Source: Methylobacterium pseudosasicola (GTDB lineage Bacteria; Pseudomonadota; Alphaproteobacteria; Rhizobiales; Beijerinckiaceae). Taken from it: DNA of 64,000 bases. Shown here in pieces: positions 1 through 10,839 of this stretch (position 1 is the stretch's first letter; each line of letters begins with the position of its first letter). A program made the translations under genes and the position numbers. The notes beneath the pieces are model-generated. The model was not told where the DNA came from, did not search any database, and worked only from the letters and a program-made list of their open reading frames with translations. The DNA is taken from the NCBI RefSeq assembly GCF_900114535.1, contig NZ_FOTK01000003.1, forward strand, positions 124,001-188,000, given 5' to 3'.

Positions 1-1684
1 TCTCTTCCACCAGCAGCGCGGTCTTGCGGATGTCGGGCACCAGACGCCCGAGCATCTCACCGGCCTGCTGAGCCGCCTTCACCGTGTCCGCCGACAGGGT
101 GCCGATCTCGGCCGCGGCGGCTTGGCTACGCTCGGCGAGCTTGCGCACTTCGGAGGCCACCACCGCGAAGCCGCGGCCGTGCTCGCCGGCCCGGGCCGCC
201 TCGACGGCGGCGTTGAGCGCCAGCAGATCGGTCTGGCGGGCGATCTCCTGAACGATGGTGATCTTCTGCGCGATGGTCTGCATGGCGTCGACCGCCTGGC
301 CGACCGCGGCGCCGCTGGCCTCGGCATCCTTGGCGGATTGCCGGGCGATCGCCTCGGTCTGGCTGGCGTTCTCGGCGTTCTGCTTCACGTTGGCGGCCAT
401 CTCCTCCATGGAGGCGGAGGCTTCTTCGGTAGAGGCCGCCTGCTCAGTGGAGCCCTGCGACAGCTGCTCGGCCGAGGAGGACAGCTCCTGCGAGCCGGCC
501 GAGACGTTGCTCGAGGCCAGGATGACCTGGCCCACGACCTCGCGCAGCTTCAGGTTCATCGCCTGGACGGCGCGCAGCAGGTCGCCGATCTCGTCGCGGC
601 TGGTCGCGACCACGTCCTGCTTCAGGTCGCCCTCGGCGACGCGGCTCGCGGCCTCGACCGCCCGATTCAGGCCCCGGGAGATCGAGAGCGACAGCCAGAT
701 CGCCATGGCGAGACCGATCGCCACCGCGCCGGCGATGACGCTGACCAGCAGCAGCCGGGTGGTCTCGTAGGCGGCCTGGGTGTCGCGGACGAAGTTCTGG
801 GCCACGTCCTCCTCGTAGGCGCGCAGCTTCGCGGCCTCCTCGGTGACCGCCGCCCGGGCCTGGGTGAACGGACCCACGATGATCAGCAGCGCCTTGGCGT
901 CGGTGTTGGCCAGGCCGAGGGCGAAGATCCGCTCGCCGATCGGCTCCCAGGTCTTGACCGCGGCCGCGATCGCCTTGACCCCGTCGAGGAAGCCGTCGGC
1001 GCGGCCGGCCTCGGTGAGCCGGGCGAGATCCTGATTGAGCTGGCGGCGATGCTCCTGGTACTCGCTGGCGAACTTGGCGAGCATCGCGTCGTCGCTGATC
1101 ATCACCTCGCGATAGACCTCGGCCAGGAGGCGGGTCACCCGCAGCTCGATGGCGTCGACCAGGCGGCGGTTCTCCACCGACAGGTCCGGGCGGGCGGCCA
1201 GCTCCTCGATCCGGGCCATCACGGTCCCGTAGGCGGCCATCTGCTCATTGCCGGCGATGCCGATGGCATTGTTGTTGCCGTTCTTGGCCGACAACTCCAA
1301 GCTCTTACCGGCGATCTCGTTCAGCTGGTTCCAATGGTCCTGCAGGGGCTTGATCCGGGCGCGCTCCTCCAGCGAGGCCCGGTCGGTGAACTCCGCCACG
1401 AGGGCGCGGAACCGGCTGTCCTGGGCCTTGAAGTCGAGGGTGAGCTGCGCCCGGCCGGCATCGGTCGGCTCCAGCAGGGTGCGGTTCATGATGCGCGCCG
1501 CCTCGACCGCCAAGGTCTCGACGCGCAGGACGCGCTGGACCTGCGCGAACGGCCCGGTCGCGAAGGCCTGCATGCGCTCGTTCGAGGCGCCGAGGCTCGC
1601 GATGGCGAGGTAGCCGGCCCCGCCCAGAAGGACGAGGATCAGGCCGAAACTCAGAGCCAGTTTGGCTCGAATGGTGAAACGCAT
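1..1684 (-). CDS. Methyl-accepting chemotaxis protein, C-terminus beyond window edge
   Basis: Transmembrane chemoreceptor; the 3' end lies left of base 1, so only about 561 codons are visible. The reading frame starts at the ATG at 1684 ([14 protein letters not shown]), with a first membrane helix at about residues 9-30. A periplasmic helical-bundle sensor of the 4HB_MCP type follows, then a second membrane helix near nt 735-790, a HAMP region, and the hairpin signalling domain with the core [20 protein letters not shown]. It is the last of three tandem MCP genes behind cheA and cheW, and 69 bp separate it from the gene upstream. Its signalling-domain DNA is nearly identical to that of the other two. 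The ligand is not predictable. Family assignment is secure. Confidence 0.95.
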   Translation of the reverse strand, partial: MRFTIRAKLALSFGLILVLLGGAGYLAIASLGASNERMQAFATGPFAQVQRVLRVETLAVEAARIMNRTLLEPTDAGRAQLTLDFKAQDSRFRALVAEFTDRASLEERARIKPLQDHWNQLNEIAGKSLELSAKNGNNNAIGIAGNEQMAAYGTVMARIEELAARPDLSVENRRLVDAIELRVTRLLAEVYREVMISDDAMLAKFASEYQEHRRQLNQDLARLTEAGRADGFLDGVKAIAAAVKTWEPIGERIFALGLANTDAKALLIIVGPFTQARAAVTEEAAKLRAYEEDVAQNFVRDTQAAYETTRLLLVSVIAGAVAIGLAMAIWLSLSISRGLNRAVEAASRVAEGDLKQDVVATSRDEIGDLLRAVQAMNLKLREVVGQVILASSNVSAGSQELSSSAEQLSQGSTEQAASTEEASASMEEMAANVKQNAENASQTEAIARQSAKDAEASGAAVGQAVDAMQTIAQKITIVQEIARQTDLLALNAAVEAARAGEHGRGFAVVASEVRKLAERSQAAAAEIGTLSADTVKAAQQAGEMLGRLVPDIRKTALLVEE

Positions 1685-1753
1685 GGGTCAGCCTGCTGGG
1701 TGAAACTGGAACTGCGCCGCGCGGGCTGAGTCCCGCGCGGGAAGCGGGGCCGC

Positions 1754-3691
1754 TCAGGCGGCCCGGATGAAGTCGGCGTCGCGGGCGTCGCCCTCGCCCA
1801 TGTCGAGGGCGAAACCGCCGCTCTGGGCCGCCGCGGCGCGGCTGCCGCGGGCCTTGCCGTTGGCCTTGCCGAGCTTGGCCTTGGCCGGGGCAGGCGCCGG
1901 CGCGCCCATCCGGGCCGCCGTCGCCCGCAGCTGCGTCGCCGCCACGTCGATCCGGGCCCCGGTGTCTTCGATGCGGAAGTAGGCGATCGTCTGCTGCAGC
2001 CGCTCGGCTTGCGTGGCCAGCTCCTCCGAGGTCGCCGAGACCTGCTCGGAGGCGCTGGCGTTCTGCTGGGTCACCTTGTCGAGCTGCTGGATCGCCTGAT
2101 TGATCTGCGCCGAGCCGACATCCTGCTCCCGGCAAGCCGCCGAGATCTCTTCCACCAGCAGCGCGGTCTTGCGGATGTCGGGCACCAGACGCCCGAGCAT
2201 CTCACCGGCCTGCTGAGCCGCCTTCACCGTGTCCGCCGACAGGGTGCCGATCTCGGCAGCCGCAGCCTGCGAACGCTCGGCGAGCTTGCGCACTTCGGAG
2301 GCCACCACCGCGAAGCCGCGGCCGTGCTCGCCGGCCCGGGCCGCCTCGACGGCGGCGTTCAGCGCCAGCAGGTCGGTCTGGCGGGCGATCTCCTGAACGA
2401 TGGTGATCTTCTGCGCGATGGTCTGCATGGCGTCGACCGCCTGGCCGACCGCGACGCCGCTGGCCTCGGCATCCTTGGCCGATTGCCGCGCGATCGCCTC
2501 GGTCTGGCTGGCATTCTCGGCGTTCTGCTTGACGTTGGCGGCCATCTCCTCGACCGAGGCCGAGGCCTCTTCCGTAGAGGCCGCCTGCTCGGTGGAACCC
2601 TGCGACAGCTGCTCGGCCGAGGAGGACAGCTCCTGCGCGCCCGCCGAGACGTTGCCGGCGGCCAGGGCGGACTCGGTCACCACGGCGCGGAGCTTGTCCA
2701 GCATCTGCTCCAGGGCGATGCCGAGCACGTCCTTGTCGGACAGGCGATTGGCCTCGACGGTCAGGTCGCCCGCCGCGATCGACGTGGCGACGCCGGCCAG
2801 CACCTGCAGGTTGTCGGTGGTCGCGCGCAGATTGGCCTGGACCTCGCTGCTGAGGCCGCCGAAATCCTTCGACAGCGTCTTGGTGAAGTCGCCCACCGAG
2901 GCGGCCGCCAGGACCTCCGAGATCTCTCGGAAGGCCTGCTCCACCGCCTGGGCGGTGCCCTGGATCCGGCCGACCTCGTCGAGGCGGCCGGTCTCGAACG
3001 GCGTCGCCAGGGTCGCCAGGCGGGTGCTGATCGCGGTCACGGGCTTCGCCACGGTGCGGACCAGGAGCAGGCCGATGGCGACGGCGATCACCAGGTTGGC
3101 GGCGATGCCGAGCAGGATCATCTGCGTCGTGGTGTCGAAGGCCGCGTTCTGCGCGTCCTGGCGGGTCCGCATTAGCGTGTTCTCGACGCCGACCAGGTCG
3201 GCGACCTCGGCGCGCAGGCCGTCCATGGCCTCCTTGCCGGCGCCGGCGATCTCGGTCTGGCGCGCGGCCTCGCGGGTCTCCGGATTGGCCATGGCGGCGA
3301 TGCCCTTCTCGGCGACGCCGTTATGCCAGGCCTCGGCCTGCCGGCGGATCTTTTCCAGCCGCTCCTGCTGGGTCGGGTTGTCGGAGGTCAGCTCCTTGGC
3401 CTGCCGCCAGGCGGTGTTGAACGTCTCCCAGCCCTTCTGGTAGGGCGCCAGGAACTTGGCATCCCCGGACAGCAGGAAGCCGCGATAGCCGGTCTCCTGG
3501 TTGACCATGCCGGACAGGGCGCGGTCGGCGGCGTCGATCACCTTGATGGTGTGGTCCGTCCAGTTCACCGACTGACGGATCTCAGAGGATTTCCAGTACA
3601 CGACGCCGTTGATGCCGAGGCCGACCAGCAGCATCAGCGTGAAGGCCAGAAACAGCTTTCGCGGTATCGAGATGTTGTCGAGCATGTTCAT
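1754..3691 (-). CDS. Methyl-accepting chemotaxis protein with CHASE3-like sensor
   Basis: Transmembrane chemoreceptor of 645 residues. I take the ATG at 3691 because AAGGA lies about 8 nt upstream; an in-frame start at 3730 would add 13 residues with no such site. Order: membrane helix at about residues 9-30; periplasmic domain carrying the CHASE3-like stretch [12 protein letters not shown]; second membrane helix at about 190-215; HAMP-like region; a long signalling hairpin with [20 protein letters not shown]. An Ala/Pro/Lys-rich linker then leads to a tail ending [12 protein letters not shown] that is shared with the next MCP. It is the middle gene of three tandem MCP genes. CHASE3 assignment is by motif; the signal sensed is unknown. 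Confidence 0.95.
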   Translation of the reverse strand: MNMLDNISIPRKLFLAFTLMLLVGLGINGVVYWKSSEIRQSVNWTDHTIKVIDAADRALSGMVNQETGYRGFLLSGDAKFLAPYQKGWETFNTAWRQAKELTSDNPTQQERLEKIRRQAEAWHNGVAEKGIAAMANPETREAARQTEIAGAGKEAMDGLRAEVADLVGVENTLMRTRQDAQNAAFDTTTQMILLGIAANLVIAVAIGLLLVRTVAKPVTAISTRLATLATPFETGRLDEVGRIQGTAQAVEQAFREISEVLAAASVGDFTKTLSKDFGGLSSEVQANLRATTDNLQVLAGVATSIAAGDLTVEANRLSDKDVLGIALEQMLDKLRAVVTESALAAGNVSAGAQELSSSAEQLSQGSTEQAASTEEASASVEEMAANVKQNAENASQTEAIARQSAKDAEASGVAVGQAVDAMQTIAQKITIVQEIARQTDLLALNAAVEAARAGEHGRGFAVVASEVRKLAERSQAAAAEIGTLSADTVKAAQQAGEMLGRLVPDIRKTALLVEEISAACREQDVGSAQINQAIQQLDKVTQQNASASEQVSATSEELATQAERLQQTIAYFRIEDTGARIDVAATQLRATAARMGAPAPAPAKAKLGKANGKARGSRAAAAQSGGFALDMGEGDARDADFIRAA

Positions 3692-3859
3692 GGCCTTGTC
3701 CTTCGAAGCGGGGATCTCGGTCGGGAGCACCCTGCGGCTGGTGTGGTCCGGGCGAACCCGGGTGCGGATCTGATCGTGGCCGCTGCGCCCATGGGCGCAG
3801 GCCGGTTGGTTCGCGTGCCGTCCCGGAAACCGGATCCGGGACGAGGCGCTCGGCGCCGC

Positions 3860-6028
3860 TCAGGCGGCGCGGATGAACTCGGCATCGCGAGCATCACCGT
3901 CGCCCATTTCGAGGGCGAAGCCCCCGCCCGAGGCCGGGAGAGCCCGGCCGGGGCGGGCCTTCGCCTTGGCCGGGGCGGTCGTCGGCACGCCCATCCGGGC
4001 CGCCGTCGTCCGCAGCCGCGAGACCGCCGTGTCGAGCCCCGTCTCGGCCTCGTCGATGCGGAAGTAGGCGATGGTCGCCTGAAGCCGCTCGGCTTGCGTG
4101 GCCAGCTCCTCCGAGGTCGCCGAGACCTGCTGAGAGGCGCTGGCGTTCTGCTGGGTGACCTTGTCGAGCTGCTGGATCGCCTGGTTGATCTGCGCCGAGC
4201 CGACATCCTGCTCCCGGCACGCCGCCGAGATCTCTTCCACCAGCACCGCGGTCCTGCGGATGTCCGGCACCAGACGCCCGAGCATCTCGCCGGCCTGCTG
4301 GGCCGCCTTCACCGTGTCCGCCGACAGGGTGCCGATCTCGGCCGCGGCCGCCTGCGAACGCTCGGCGAGCTTCCTCACCTCCGAGGCCACCACCGCGAAG
4401 CCGCGGCCGTGCTCGCCGGCCCGGGCCGCCTCGACGGCGGCGTTCAGCGCCAGCAGGTCGGTCTGGCGGGCGATCTCCTGAACGATGGTGATCTTCTGGG
4501 CGATGGTCTGCATGGCGTCGACCGCCTGCCCGACCGCGACGCCGCTGGCCTCGGCGTCCCTGGCCGATTGACGCGCGATCGCCTCGGTCTGGCTGGCGTT
4601 CTCGGCGTTCTGCTTCACGTTGGCGGCCATCTCTTCCATGGAGGCCGAGGCTTCTTCCGTGGAGGCCGCCTGCTCGGTGGAACCCTGCGACAGCTGCTCG
4701 GCCGAGGAGGACAGCTCCTGTGAGCCCGCCGAGACGTTGCCGGCCGCGGCGTTCGCATCCGTCACCACGGCCCGGAGCCGCGCCAGCATCGTCTGCAGAG
4801 CGAGACCCATCGTATCCTTGTCGGAGAGCGGCGCGGCCTCGACCGTGAGGTCGCCCCCCGCGATCGCGTTGGCGAGGGCGGCGGTCTGCCTGAGATTGTC
4901 GGTCATGCGGTTCATGCCGGTGACCAAGTCGCCGACCTCGTCGTTCGAGGTCACCGTGATCGTCTGGCCCAGATCGCCGGCCGCGACGGCCTCGGCGAGC
5001 GACACGGCCCGCGCCATCCCCCGTGCGATCGAGACCGCGAGCCACCCGGCGATCCCGAGGCCGAGGAGGAGCGCGCCGGCCAACGTGGCGAGCATCAGCG
5101 TCTGGCTCTCCTGCGACGCCGTCTTCGAGTGCTCGACCGCCTCCGCCATCTGGCGGCCCTGGTAATCGACCAGGAGGTCGAAGGCCTTGTTGGTCGCGAT
5201 GGACGCGACGCTGTACTCGCCCGCGACGAGCTCGATCGCGTGAATGGGCGCGCCCGGCTCGATCGTGGCCAGGGCCTTCTGGAACGAGGCGAACCAGGTC
5301 TCGAAGCTCTGCCGGACCGCTTCGGTGGGAACCTTCACGGCCGCACCGACCCGGAGCAGGTTCTCCAGGCTGCGCGCGATCTCGTCGTGCATCTGCTTGG
5401 TCGCAGTCACGTGCTCGTCCAGCCCGGCGACGCTGACCGCGCCCGTGGCGGCTTGCAGGCGGCCCCAGGCCCGTTCGAGGGGGATCTGGAACGCCATCAC
5501 CGCCTTGATCAGATCGAGGACGTTCCCGTCGGCCTTGGCCGTGAGCGCCGCCAGCTCCGTCCGCAGCACAGCCATGGCCGGGCGCCCCACGCCGACGATC
5601 TCGGCCCAGGCCCGAGCGTTGGCGTTCATCCGCGCCAGCTCCGCGATCTTGTTGCCCAGGGCGACCTGCGTGTCATATTTCTGCTCGAGATCCTGGACGA
5701 GCCGGCCGCCCTCTTCGGTGGAGGGGCTGGCCTTGACCTTGGCGATGGTCTCCTGGGCGCGCTTGCGCATGTCGAGGGCGCGCTTGAGGGAATCCGCGAT
5801 CTGGGCGTCGTCCACGGTGATCACCGCCGCGCGCAGGTTGGCGGTGCTGCGGATGGCGTTGGCCTTGGCTTCCAGCACCACGGCCTGCGTCGCCGCGCGG
5901 TCGCGGAGGAACGCCAGGCTCCTGTCGGACTCCATCAGGCCCCGGTAGCCCACACCACCGGCCAAGCCCGCGAGAATCAGCAAGGCGCCGAACCCGCCCG
6001 CCAGCTTGGCCTTGATCGAAACCCGCAT
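3860..6028 (-). CDS. Methyl-accepting chemotaxis protein
   Basis: Transmembrane chemoreceptor, 722 residues, starting [15 protein letters not shown] membrane helix (about 9-30) precedes a large helical periplasmic region. A second hydrophobic segment ([20 protein letters not shown], about 315-335) is followed by HAMP and the MCP signalling domain with the same [20 protein letters not shown] tip as its neighbours. The C-terminus is a flexible linker plus [12 protein letters not shown]. It lies 18 bp after cheW, so it very probably shares the cheA-cheW transcript. The periplasmic domain differs from the other two MCPs while the cytoplasmic domain is almost the same, suggesting that sensors diverge while output is homogenised. 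Confidence 0.96.
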   Translation of the reverse strand: MRVSIKAKLAGGFGALLILAGLAGGVGYRGLMESDRSLAFLRDRAATQAVVLEAKANAIRSTANLRAAVITVDDAQIADSLKRALDMRKRAQETIAKVKASPSTEEGGRLVQDLEQKYDTQVALGNKIAELARMNANARAWAEIVGVGRPAMAVLRTELAALTAKADGNVLDLIKAVMAFQIPLERAWGRLQAATGAVSVAGLDEHVTATKQMHDEIARSLENLLRVGAAVKVPTEAVRQSFETWFASFQKALATIEPGAPIHAIELVAGEYSVASIATNKAFDLLVDYQGRQMAEAVEHSKTASQESQTLMLATLAGALLLGLGIAGWLAVSIARGMARAVSLAEAVAAGDLGQTITVTSNDEVGDLVTGMNRMTDNLRQTAALANAIAGGDLTVEAAPLSDKDTMGLALQTMLARLRAVVTDANAAAGNVSAGSQELSSSAEQLSQGSTEQAASTEEASASMEEMAANVKQNAENASQTEAIARQSARDAEASGVAVGQAVDAMQTIAQKITIVQEIARQTDLLALNAAVEAARAGEHGRGFAVVASEVRKLAERSQAAAAEIGTLSADTVKAAQQAGEMLGRLVPDIRRTAVLVEEISAACREQDVGSAQINQAIQQLDKVTQQNASASQQVSATSEELATQAERLQATIAYFRIDEAETGLDTAVSRLRTTAARMGVPTTAPAKAKARPGRALPASGGGFALEMGDGDARDAEFIRAA

Positions 6029-6046
6029 CGCTTCAGTTCCTGCCGA

Positions 6047-6508
6047 TCAGTTTAAGATTGCTTGCATGTCCGGGATAATGACGAAGTCATCCCCGGACTT
6101 GACGATGGAGCGGATGTATTCGGGCCGCCACGACGTGCCGATCTTCGGCGCCGGCTGGCGGGTCTCCAGGGCAACCGCGGTCACCTCGAACACCTTGTCG
6201 GCCACGAGCGCGACCAGGGTCGGATCGCCGTCGAGATCGAGCTCGATCACCACGAAGCGGGTGTCCGGCGTCGCGGCGGCGAGCGGCATGCCGAAGCGCT
6301 CGCGGATATCGGCCAGCGGCACGACGTTGCCGCGCACGTTGACCACGTGGCCGAGATGCGGCCGCGCCCCGGCGACCCGGGTGGTCGGGATCGGGTCGAT
6401 GATCTCGCGCACCATCCCGGCCCCGAGGGCGAAGGTCTCGGTGCCGATACGCATCATCACGACCTGCAGGGCGTGGCCCTGCTCGATGGCCTCGACGAAA
6501 TCGGTCAT
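6047..6508 (-). CDS. cheW: Chemotaxis coupling protein CheW
   Basis: CheW couples chemoreceptors to the kinase CheA. The 153-residue product is a single CheW domain: MMRIGTETFALGAGMVREII near the N-terminus, then a VNVRGNVVPLADIRERFG segment typical of the family. Start choice: the ATG at 6508 sits 7-8 nt after GAGG and overlaps the cheA stop as TGATG; a GTG at 6511 would add one residue. Overlap with cheA indicates translational coupling, and an mcp gene follows after 18 bp. Nothing is missing from the domain. Confidence 0.95.
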   Translation of the reverse strand: MTDFVEAIEQGHALQVVMMRIGTETFALGAGMVREIIDPIPTTRVAGARPHLGHVVNVRGNVVPLADIRERFGMPLAAATPDTRFVVIELDLDGDPTLVALVADKVFEVTAVALETRQPAPKIGTSWRPEYIRSIVKSGDDFVIIPDMQAILN

Positions 6509-8553
6509 CACGCCACCTCACGGTAGTCGCGCAGCCCGTCCGGGGCGGCGCTGATATGGCCGCCGGTCATCAGCTGGGCCGGGTCGATGATGAGCGCCGC
6601 GGTTCCGTCGCCGAGGATCGTGGCTCCCGAGAAGGTCGTCACGTCCGCGTGCAGCTTCGACAGCGACTTGATCACCGTCTGGTGGTTGCCGAGGATCTGG
6701 TCGGCCACGAGCCCGAACCGGGCCTCGCCCACCGAGACGACGATCACCTTCTGGTACGGGTCGGGCGCGTCGGTGGCCTCGAACAGGCTGCGCAGGCGCA
6801 GGAACGGCACGAGGTCGCCGCGGATGTTGAGGAAGTCCCGGCCGCGCTCGCTGCGGTCGCCCTCGGGCAGCTCGACGCATTCCTCGACCGCCGACAGCGG
6901 CAGCACGTAACGGCCGTCGCCGACCCGGATCAGCAGGCCCTCGATGATCGCCAGCGTCAGCGGCAAGCGCAGCACGATGGCGGTGCCCGCCCCCGGCTCG
7001 GTGGTGATGTCGATCGAGCCGCGCAGGGCCTCGATGGTCTTCTTGACCACGTCCATGCCGACGCCGCGGCCCGACAGGGCCGAGATCTGCTGCGCGGTGG
7101 AGAAGCCCGGGGCGAACAGGAACTGGTAGACCTGCTGGTCGGTGAGCACGGCGCCGGAGGCGACGAGCCCGCGCTCCTCGGCCTTGGCGCGGATGCGCGC
7201 CACGTCGAGCCCGGCGCCGTCGTCGCGCACGGTGACGAGGACCTGGGCGCCGACATGCTCGGCGGCGAGCGAGATGCGCCCGGTGGCGTCCTTGCCGGAG
7301 GCGGCCCGGTGGGCCGGGTCCTCGATGCCGTGATCGATGGCGTTGCGGATCAGGTGCACCAGCGGATCGGCCAGGCGCTCGATCACGGTCTTGTCGAGCT
7401 CGGTCTCCTCGCCGTCGGTGACGAAGGTCACGGGCTTGCCGAGATCCCCCGACAGGTCGTGGACCAGGCGCCGGAACCGGCTGAACAGCGCCCCGATCGG
7501 CACCATCCGGATGCTCATGGTGGTGTCGCGCAACTGCGCCGACAGCCGCTCGATCTCCTCCGCGATGGTGTGGAGCCCGCCATCGGTGTGGAGGCCGGCG
7601 AGCTGGCTGAGCCGGGCCTGGGCGATGACCAGCTCGCCGACCCGGTCGAGCAGCTCGTCGAGCCGCTCGGCCTCGACCCGCATGGTGCTGGCCGCGCGCG
7701 GCTCGCCGCCGCGGGCCGGGCCCCGGCGCTCGGCCTCCGGCTTCGCGGCCGGCGTGGCCGCAGCCGTGGCGGCGGACCGCTCCGGGGCCGGAACCGGCAC
7801 GGGCGCCGCGACGACGGCGGGTGTGGGGACGGGCTCGGGCGCCGGCTCGAGGGCGTCCAGCGGCGCCAGGGTCAGGACCATGTCGTCCCGCACGAACAGG
7901 AAGACGTCCTCGATCGCCTCCCGGGTCGCGGCCCCGCGGAGGGTCACGTCCCAGCCGAGCGCCAGGCTCTCCGGGTCCAGGGCCGCGAGGTCGGGCAGGT
8001 CGGCCAGCCGCGGCACCACCGTGCAGGGGCCGAGGTCGCGCAGCTCGTCGATCAGCGCCAGCGGGTTGGTGCCGTTGCGCAGCACCTCCGGGGCGAAGGC
8101 GATCCCGATCCGCCACCCCTCGGAGGCGGCCTCCGGGTGCGGCGCCTCGGATTCGGGCTGCGGCTTCGGCTGGGCCGAGGCCCGGCCCACCAAGCGCTCG
8201 AGCTCGCCCAGGATGGCCTCGCCGATCACCGGGGCGGTGGAATCCGGATCCTCGATCAGCGTGCGGATATAGTCCTTGGCCGAGAGGGACACGTTGACCA
8301 GATCGGCGCTGATCGGGACCTCGCCGCGCCGGACCAGGTCGAAGGCGGTCTCGAAATCGTGCGTGAAGGCGGCGACTCGGTCGAAGCCGAACATCGCCCC
8401 CGATCCCTTGATCGTGTGCAGCGCCCGGAACGCGGTGTCGATCAGCGCCGAGTCGCCCGGCCGGTCGCCGAGGTCGAGCAGCGTCGTCTCCAGCCGGTCG
8501 AGAAGCTCGTTGGCCTCCGCCAGGAACACCTCTCTTGGATCGTGGTCAGTCAT
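6508..8553 (-). CDS. cheA: Chemotaxis histidine kinase CheA
   Basis: CheA autophosphorylates on its P1 histidine under receptor control and passes phosphate to CheY. The 681-residue product has an HPt domain at about 1-110 with His46 in RALHTIKGSGAMFG. A variable segment at about 150-230 may be a P2-like domain, followed by a Pro/Ala linker. P3 dimerisation lies at about 285-350. The ATPase domain has HLIRNAIDHGIE (N box), VRDDGAGLD (G1) and SGRGVGMDVV (G2), and the C-terminus is a CheW-like P5. The adjacent CheY and MCPs support the role. The 399 bp upstream, after the soluble receptor gene, probably hold its promoter. Confidence 0.97.
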   Translation of the reverse strand: MTDHDPREVFLAEANELLDRLETTLLDLGDRPGDSALIDTAFRALHTIKGSGAMFGFDRVAAFTHDFETAFDLVRRGEVPISADLVNVSLSAKDYIRTLIEDPDSTAPVIGEAILGELERLVGRASAQPKPQPESEAPHPEAASEGWRIGIAFAPEVLRNGTNPLALIDELRDLGPCTVVPRLADLPDLAALDPESLALGWDVTLRGAATREAIEDVFLFVRDDMVLTLAPLDALEPAPEPVPTPAVVAAPVPVPAPERSAATAAATPAAKPEAERRGPARGGEPRAASTMRVEAERLDELLDRVGELVIAQARLSQLAGLHTDGGLHTIAEEIERLSAQLRDTTMSIRMVPIGALFSRFRRLVHDLSGDLGKPVTFVTDGEETELDKTVIERLADPLVHLIRNAIDHGIEDPAHRAASGKDATGRISLAAEHVGAQVLVTVRDDGAGLDVARIRAKAEERGLVASGAVLTDQQVYQFLFAPGFSTAQQISALSGRGVGMDVVKKTIEALRGSIDITTEPGAGTAIVLRLPLTLAIIEGLLIRVGDGRYVLPLSAVEECVELPEGDRSERGRDFLNIRGDLVPFLRLRSLFEATDAPDPYQKVIVVSVGEARFGLVADQILGNHQTVIKSLSKLHADVTTFSGATILGDGTAALIIDPAQLMTGGHISAAPDGLRDYREVA

Positions 8554-8952
8554 CGTCGAGCAGATCCAGTTGTGCCGTCTTCCGAGGCATCCGGGCGATC
8601 ACCGGCCCGTGAGGTCGCCGACCGGAGGCTAGATGTCGCGATCATCCGGGTTGACGCCCGGTCGACATCAGACTCGGCCATCGATCGGGAATCACCGTAC
8701 TTGGAAATCTTTAAGAAAAGAAGTCCTAACGTCGTTAAAAAATCCGCGTTATCGGAATCTTTCGGGCAACAGTCTGTAACTCGATGAAATGAAATCTATA
8801 TATTAGCGCAAAGATTCGGGAGCTCTATTTCGCCAATCCGGCGCAATATCGATTGTGCGCAAGTAAACCACCGGATGTAGAGGTAGTTGCGCTGCATTAC
8901 CTGAGGTAGATACGATCAATATTTCCGCGCAACGGCGAAGACTGTTGCCGAC
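8554..8952. other. Intergenic region upstream of cheA
   Basis: This 399-bp stretch between two minus-strand genes is clearly richer in A and T than its surroundings, especially 8690-8930. It contains no convincing reading frame in that AT-rich part. It most likely holds the cheA promoter, but I could not fix -35 and -10 boxes. Confidence 0.5.
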
Positions 8953-10077
8953 TTAAAACAGATCGATCCCGGCCAGGGGGTCGTCGTCGTTGTCCTGGAC
9001 CGGCGCCGCCGTTCCGAGCAGGCGCCGGGACATCCGCTCCCGGACCTCCCCGAGGGTGCAGCCGGCGATGGTGGCGGCGATCCAGTCCAGCTCCGCCCCG
9101 GCGGCGTCGGCGGGGCGCTCCGGGGCGGCCCGGAGGGCGCGCAGGATCGCCTGCAGGTTCTGCATCCGCTGCTTGGCGAGATCCTGGAACTGCATGGCCA
9201 CGATCGCGCCCGAGACGTCCTGGGTGATCGCCTCGGTAGTCTGCACGGTCTGGGTCAGCACGCCCGCGAAGCGCGAACTCTGCTCGACCAGGGCTTGCAT
9301 CACCAGGCGCACCCGGGCGTCGGCGCTGCGGCTCTCCTCCGACATGTCGATGGTGGCGATGTCGTGCAGGAGCGCGTGGCTGCTGCGCAGGCCGGTGGCG
9401 ATCGAGCCGATCTGCTGCTTGATCACCCCGGACAGGGCGTTGATCGTGCCGGCCAGGCTGCGCACCTCGTCGGCCACCACCGCGAAGGCCTTTCCGGCCT
9501 CCCCGGCGCGCGCCGCCTCGATCTTGGCGTTGAGCGCCAGCAGGTTGGTCTGCCGGTTGATCTTCTCGATCTCGGCGACGCTGCCATCCACCGACGACAA
9601 CTCGCCCAGAACGCCGTTCAGCGCGTCCTCCATGGTGCCGCCGCGGGACGACATGAAGCCGATCTTGTCGTTGAGCATCGCCAGGATCTCGCCGAGGGCC
9701 GCCGCGACCTCGGCCAGCGGCCGCTCGGCGCCGTCGATCCGCACCGACTGGATCGCCGTCACCAGCCCCTGCACGATCTCGGACTGGCCCCGGGTGGTCG
9801 CGGCGATGCGCTGGAACCGCTCCGACAGGCCGTGCACGTCCGTCTCGACATCCGCCGAGATGATCCCGAGCTCGTCGATCAGCGCGTCGAGGGTCTTGCG
9901 CTGGACTTCAGACAGGCCGAGCCGCGCCTGGAGCAGGTCGGCGGCTCCGAGCAGCGGGCGCGCCGCCGCCCCGGCCGGTTCGGCGCCATCCGCGTCCCCG
10001 GCGGCGGCGAGCACGGCGCGCGAATCCGAGACCGCCTCGTGATCCGACTTGAGATTCCCGCGCGCCCAGAAGGCCAT
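8953..10077 (-). CDS. Soluble methyl-accepting-chemotaxis-like protein
   Basis: Cytoplasmic protein of 374 residues with an MCP signalling hairpin but no membrane helix. The hairpin tip reads [20 protein letters not shown], followed by [14 protein letters not shown]. The C-terminal part has a second helical stretch ([17 protein letters not shown]) seen in soluble receptor-like proteins, and an acidic end ([13 protein letters not shown]). I start at the ATG at 10077 (MAFWARGN), preceded by GAGGA about 11 nt upstream; an in-frame start at 10164 would add 29 unstructured residues. It is upstream of cheA and divergent from the STAS/cheY pair, so it is probably a cytoplasmic input or scaffold of this chemosensory system. 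Confidence 0.9.
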   Translation of the reverse strand: MAFWARGNLKSDHEAVSDSRAVLAAAGDADGAEPAGAAARPLLGAADLLQARLGLSEVQRKTLDALIDELGIISADVETDVHGLSERFQRIAATTRGQSEIVQGLVTAIQSVRIDGAERPLAEVAAALGEILAMLNDKIGFMSSRGGTMEDALNGVLGELSSVDGSVAEIEKINRQTNLLALNAKIEAARAGEAGKAFAVVADEVRSLAGTINALSGVIKQQIGSIATGLRSSHALLHDIATIDMSEESRSADARVRLVMQALVEQSSRFAGVLTQTVQTTEAITQDVSGAIVAMQFQDLAKQRMQNLQAILRALRAAPERPADAAGAELDWIAATIAGCTLGEVRERMSRRLLGTAAPVQDNDDDPLAGIDLF

Positions 10078-10524
10078 CAATCTGTATTCCTCGGACTCGG
10101 CCAGCTCTCGCCGGGGACAGGCTCGAATTGACGGCCGTGAGCCGCCGGTTTCTAAGCCGGGCATCTGAATGAACAGTTATGCCGTGCCCTCTATGTGGAT
10201 CGCATGACGCAATTCATGCGATCCAGACCGCCCAATGATTGTCTCTGATCTTTGATTTACGAATATCAATACATGTCGCACATCAGCTCGGATTATCGTT
10301 CGAATATCAGTCGAAACAGATCCACAGCCGGAAATGATCTCCGCAAAATGCCCCCAATACAAAATCGCCTTCCGGCGCCAGATGAGCAGTTTTCAACAGG
10401 AATTGCGGGATGAATCCTCGGTCCTGTTGGGCCATTATGATCAGCTCAAGGGAAACTTAACGGCCCCGATTCTTAAAGCGGTCGACTGCAGCCAGTCTGG
10501 CCGCGCACCAGCAGCGGATTCCTC
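10078..10524. other. Divergent intergenic region between soluble MCP and STAS gene
   Basis: About 447 bp separate the start of the soluble receptor (minus) from the STAS gene (plus). The central part (10170-10450) is AT-rich. A minus-strand frame of 61 codons at 10177-10362 has no recognisable family and I do not call it a gene. The region should carry promoters for both directions. Confidence 0.5.
10197..10224. promoter_or_regulatory. Perfect inverted repeat in divergent chemotaxis promoter region
   Basis: Arms GGATCGCATG and CATGCGATCC (10 bp each, perfect) are separated by 8 nt. It lies about 120 bp upstream of the soluble receptor start and about 300 bp upstream of the STAS gene. It could be an operator for a dimeric regulator or an RNA hairpin; there is no T-run on either side. 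Confidence 0.45.
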
Positions 10525-10818
10525 ATGGCCGAACCTGTCACCCTCACGATGCCGCCGGACTGCACGCTCCGGACGGCCCAGGCGCTCCAGGCCGATCTGC
10601 TGGCGGCGCTCGACGGCGCGTCCGGCCTGGCGCTGGATTGCGCGGCGATCGAGACGGTGGACGTCACCTTCGTCCAGCTGGTCGTCACCGCCGCCCGGTC
10701 GGCCGCGCCGCGCGGCGTCACCCTCGACCTGACCAACCTGCCCGACGCGGTCGCGGCGGCCTTCCGGCGCGCCGGCTTCGTGCCGCACGCGCCGTACGCG
10801 ACTGCCACCGCCCCCTGA
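10525..10818 (+). CDS. STAS-domain protein
   Basis: Small cytoplasmic protein of 97 residues formed by one STAS domain (the fold of anti-sigma-factor antagonists). The conserved loop before helix 2 reads ETVDVTFVQLVV; Thr48 sits where many family members have the phosphorylated Ser/Thr. STAS proteins occur in some alphaproteobacterial chemosensory clusters. Here it is 21 bp upstream of cheY and divergent from the receptor/cheA genes, so it is likely co-transcribed with cheY. Its precise role, and any kinase or phosphatase acting on it, cannot be read from the sequence. Confidence 0.85.
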   Translation: MAEPVTLTMPPDCTLRTAQALQADLLAALDGASGLALDCAAIETVDVTFVQLVVTAARSAAPRGVTLDLTNLPDAVAAAFRRAGFVPHAPYATATAP

Positions 10819-10839
10819 TTCCAGAACCGGATTTTTGAC

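Noticed and set aside
122..1729. Long plus-strand frame opposite the first MCP
   Set aside because: It mirrors the MCP coding strand, has Gly/Leu/Arg-rich shadow composition and no domain; typical of antisense frames in high-GC DNA.
6556..8787. 743-codon frame opposite cheA
   Set aside because: Entirely antisense to a well-supported CheA; composition is that of a shadow frame.
10177..10362. 61-codon minus-strand frame in the divergent chemotaxis gap
   Set aside because: No ribosome site or family; overlaps the inverted repeat and probable promoters.
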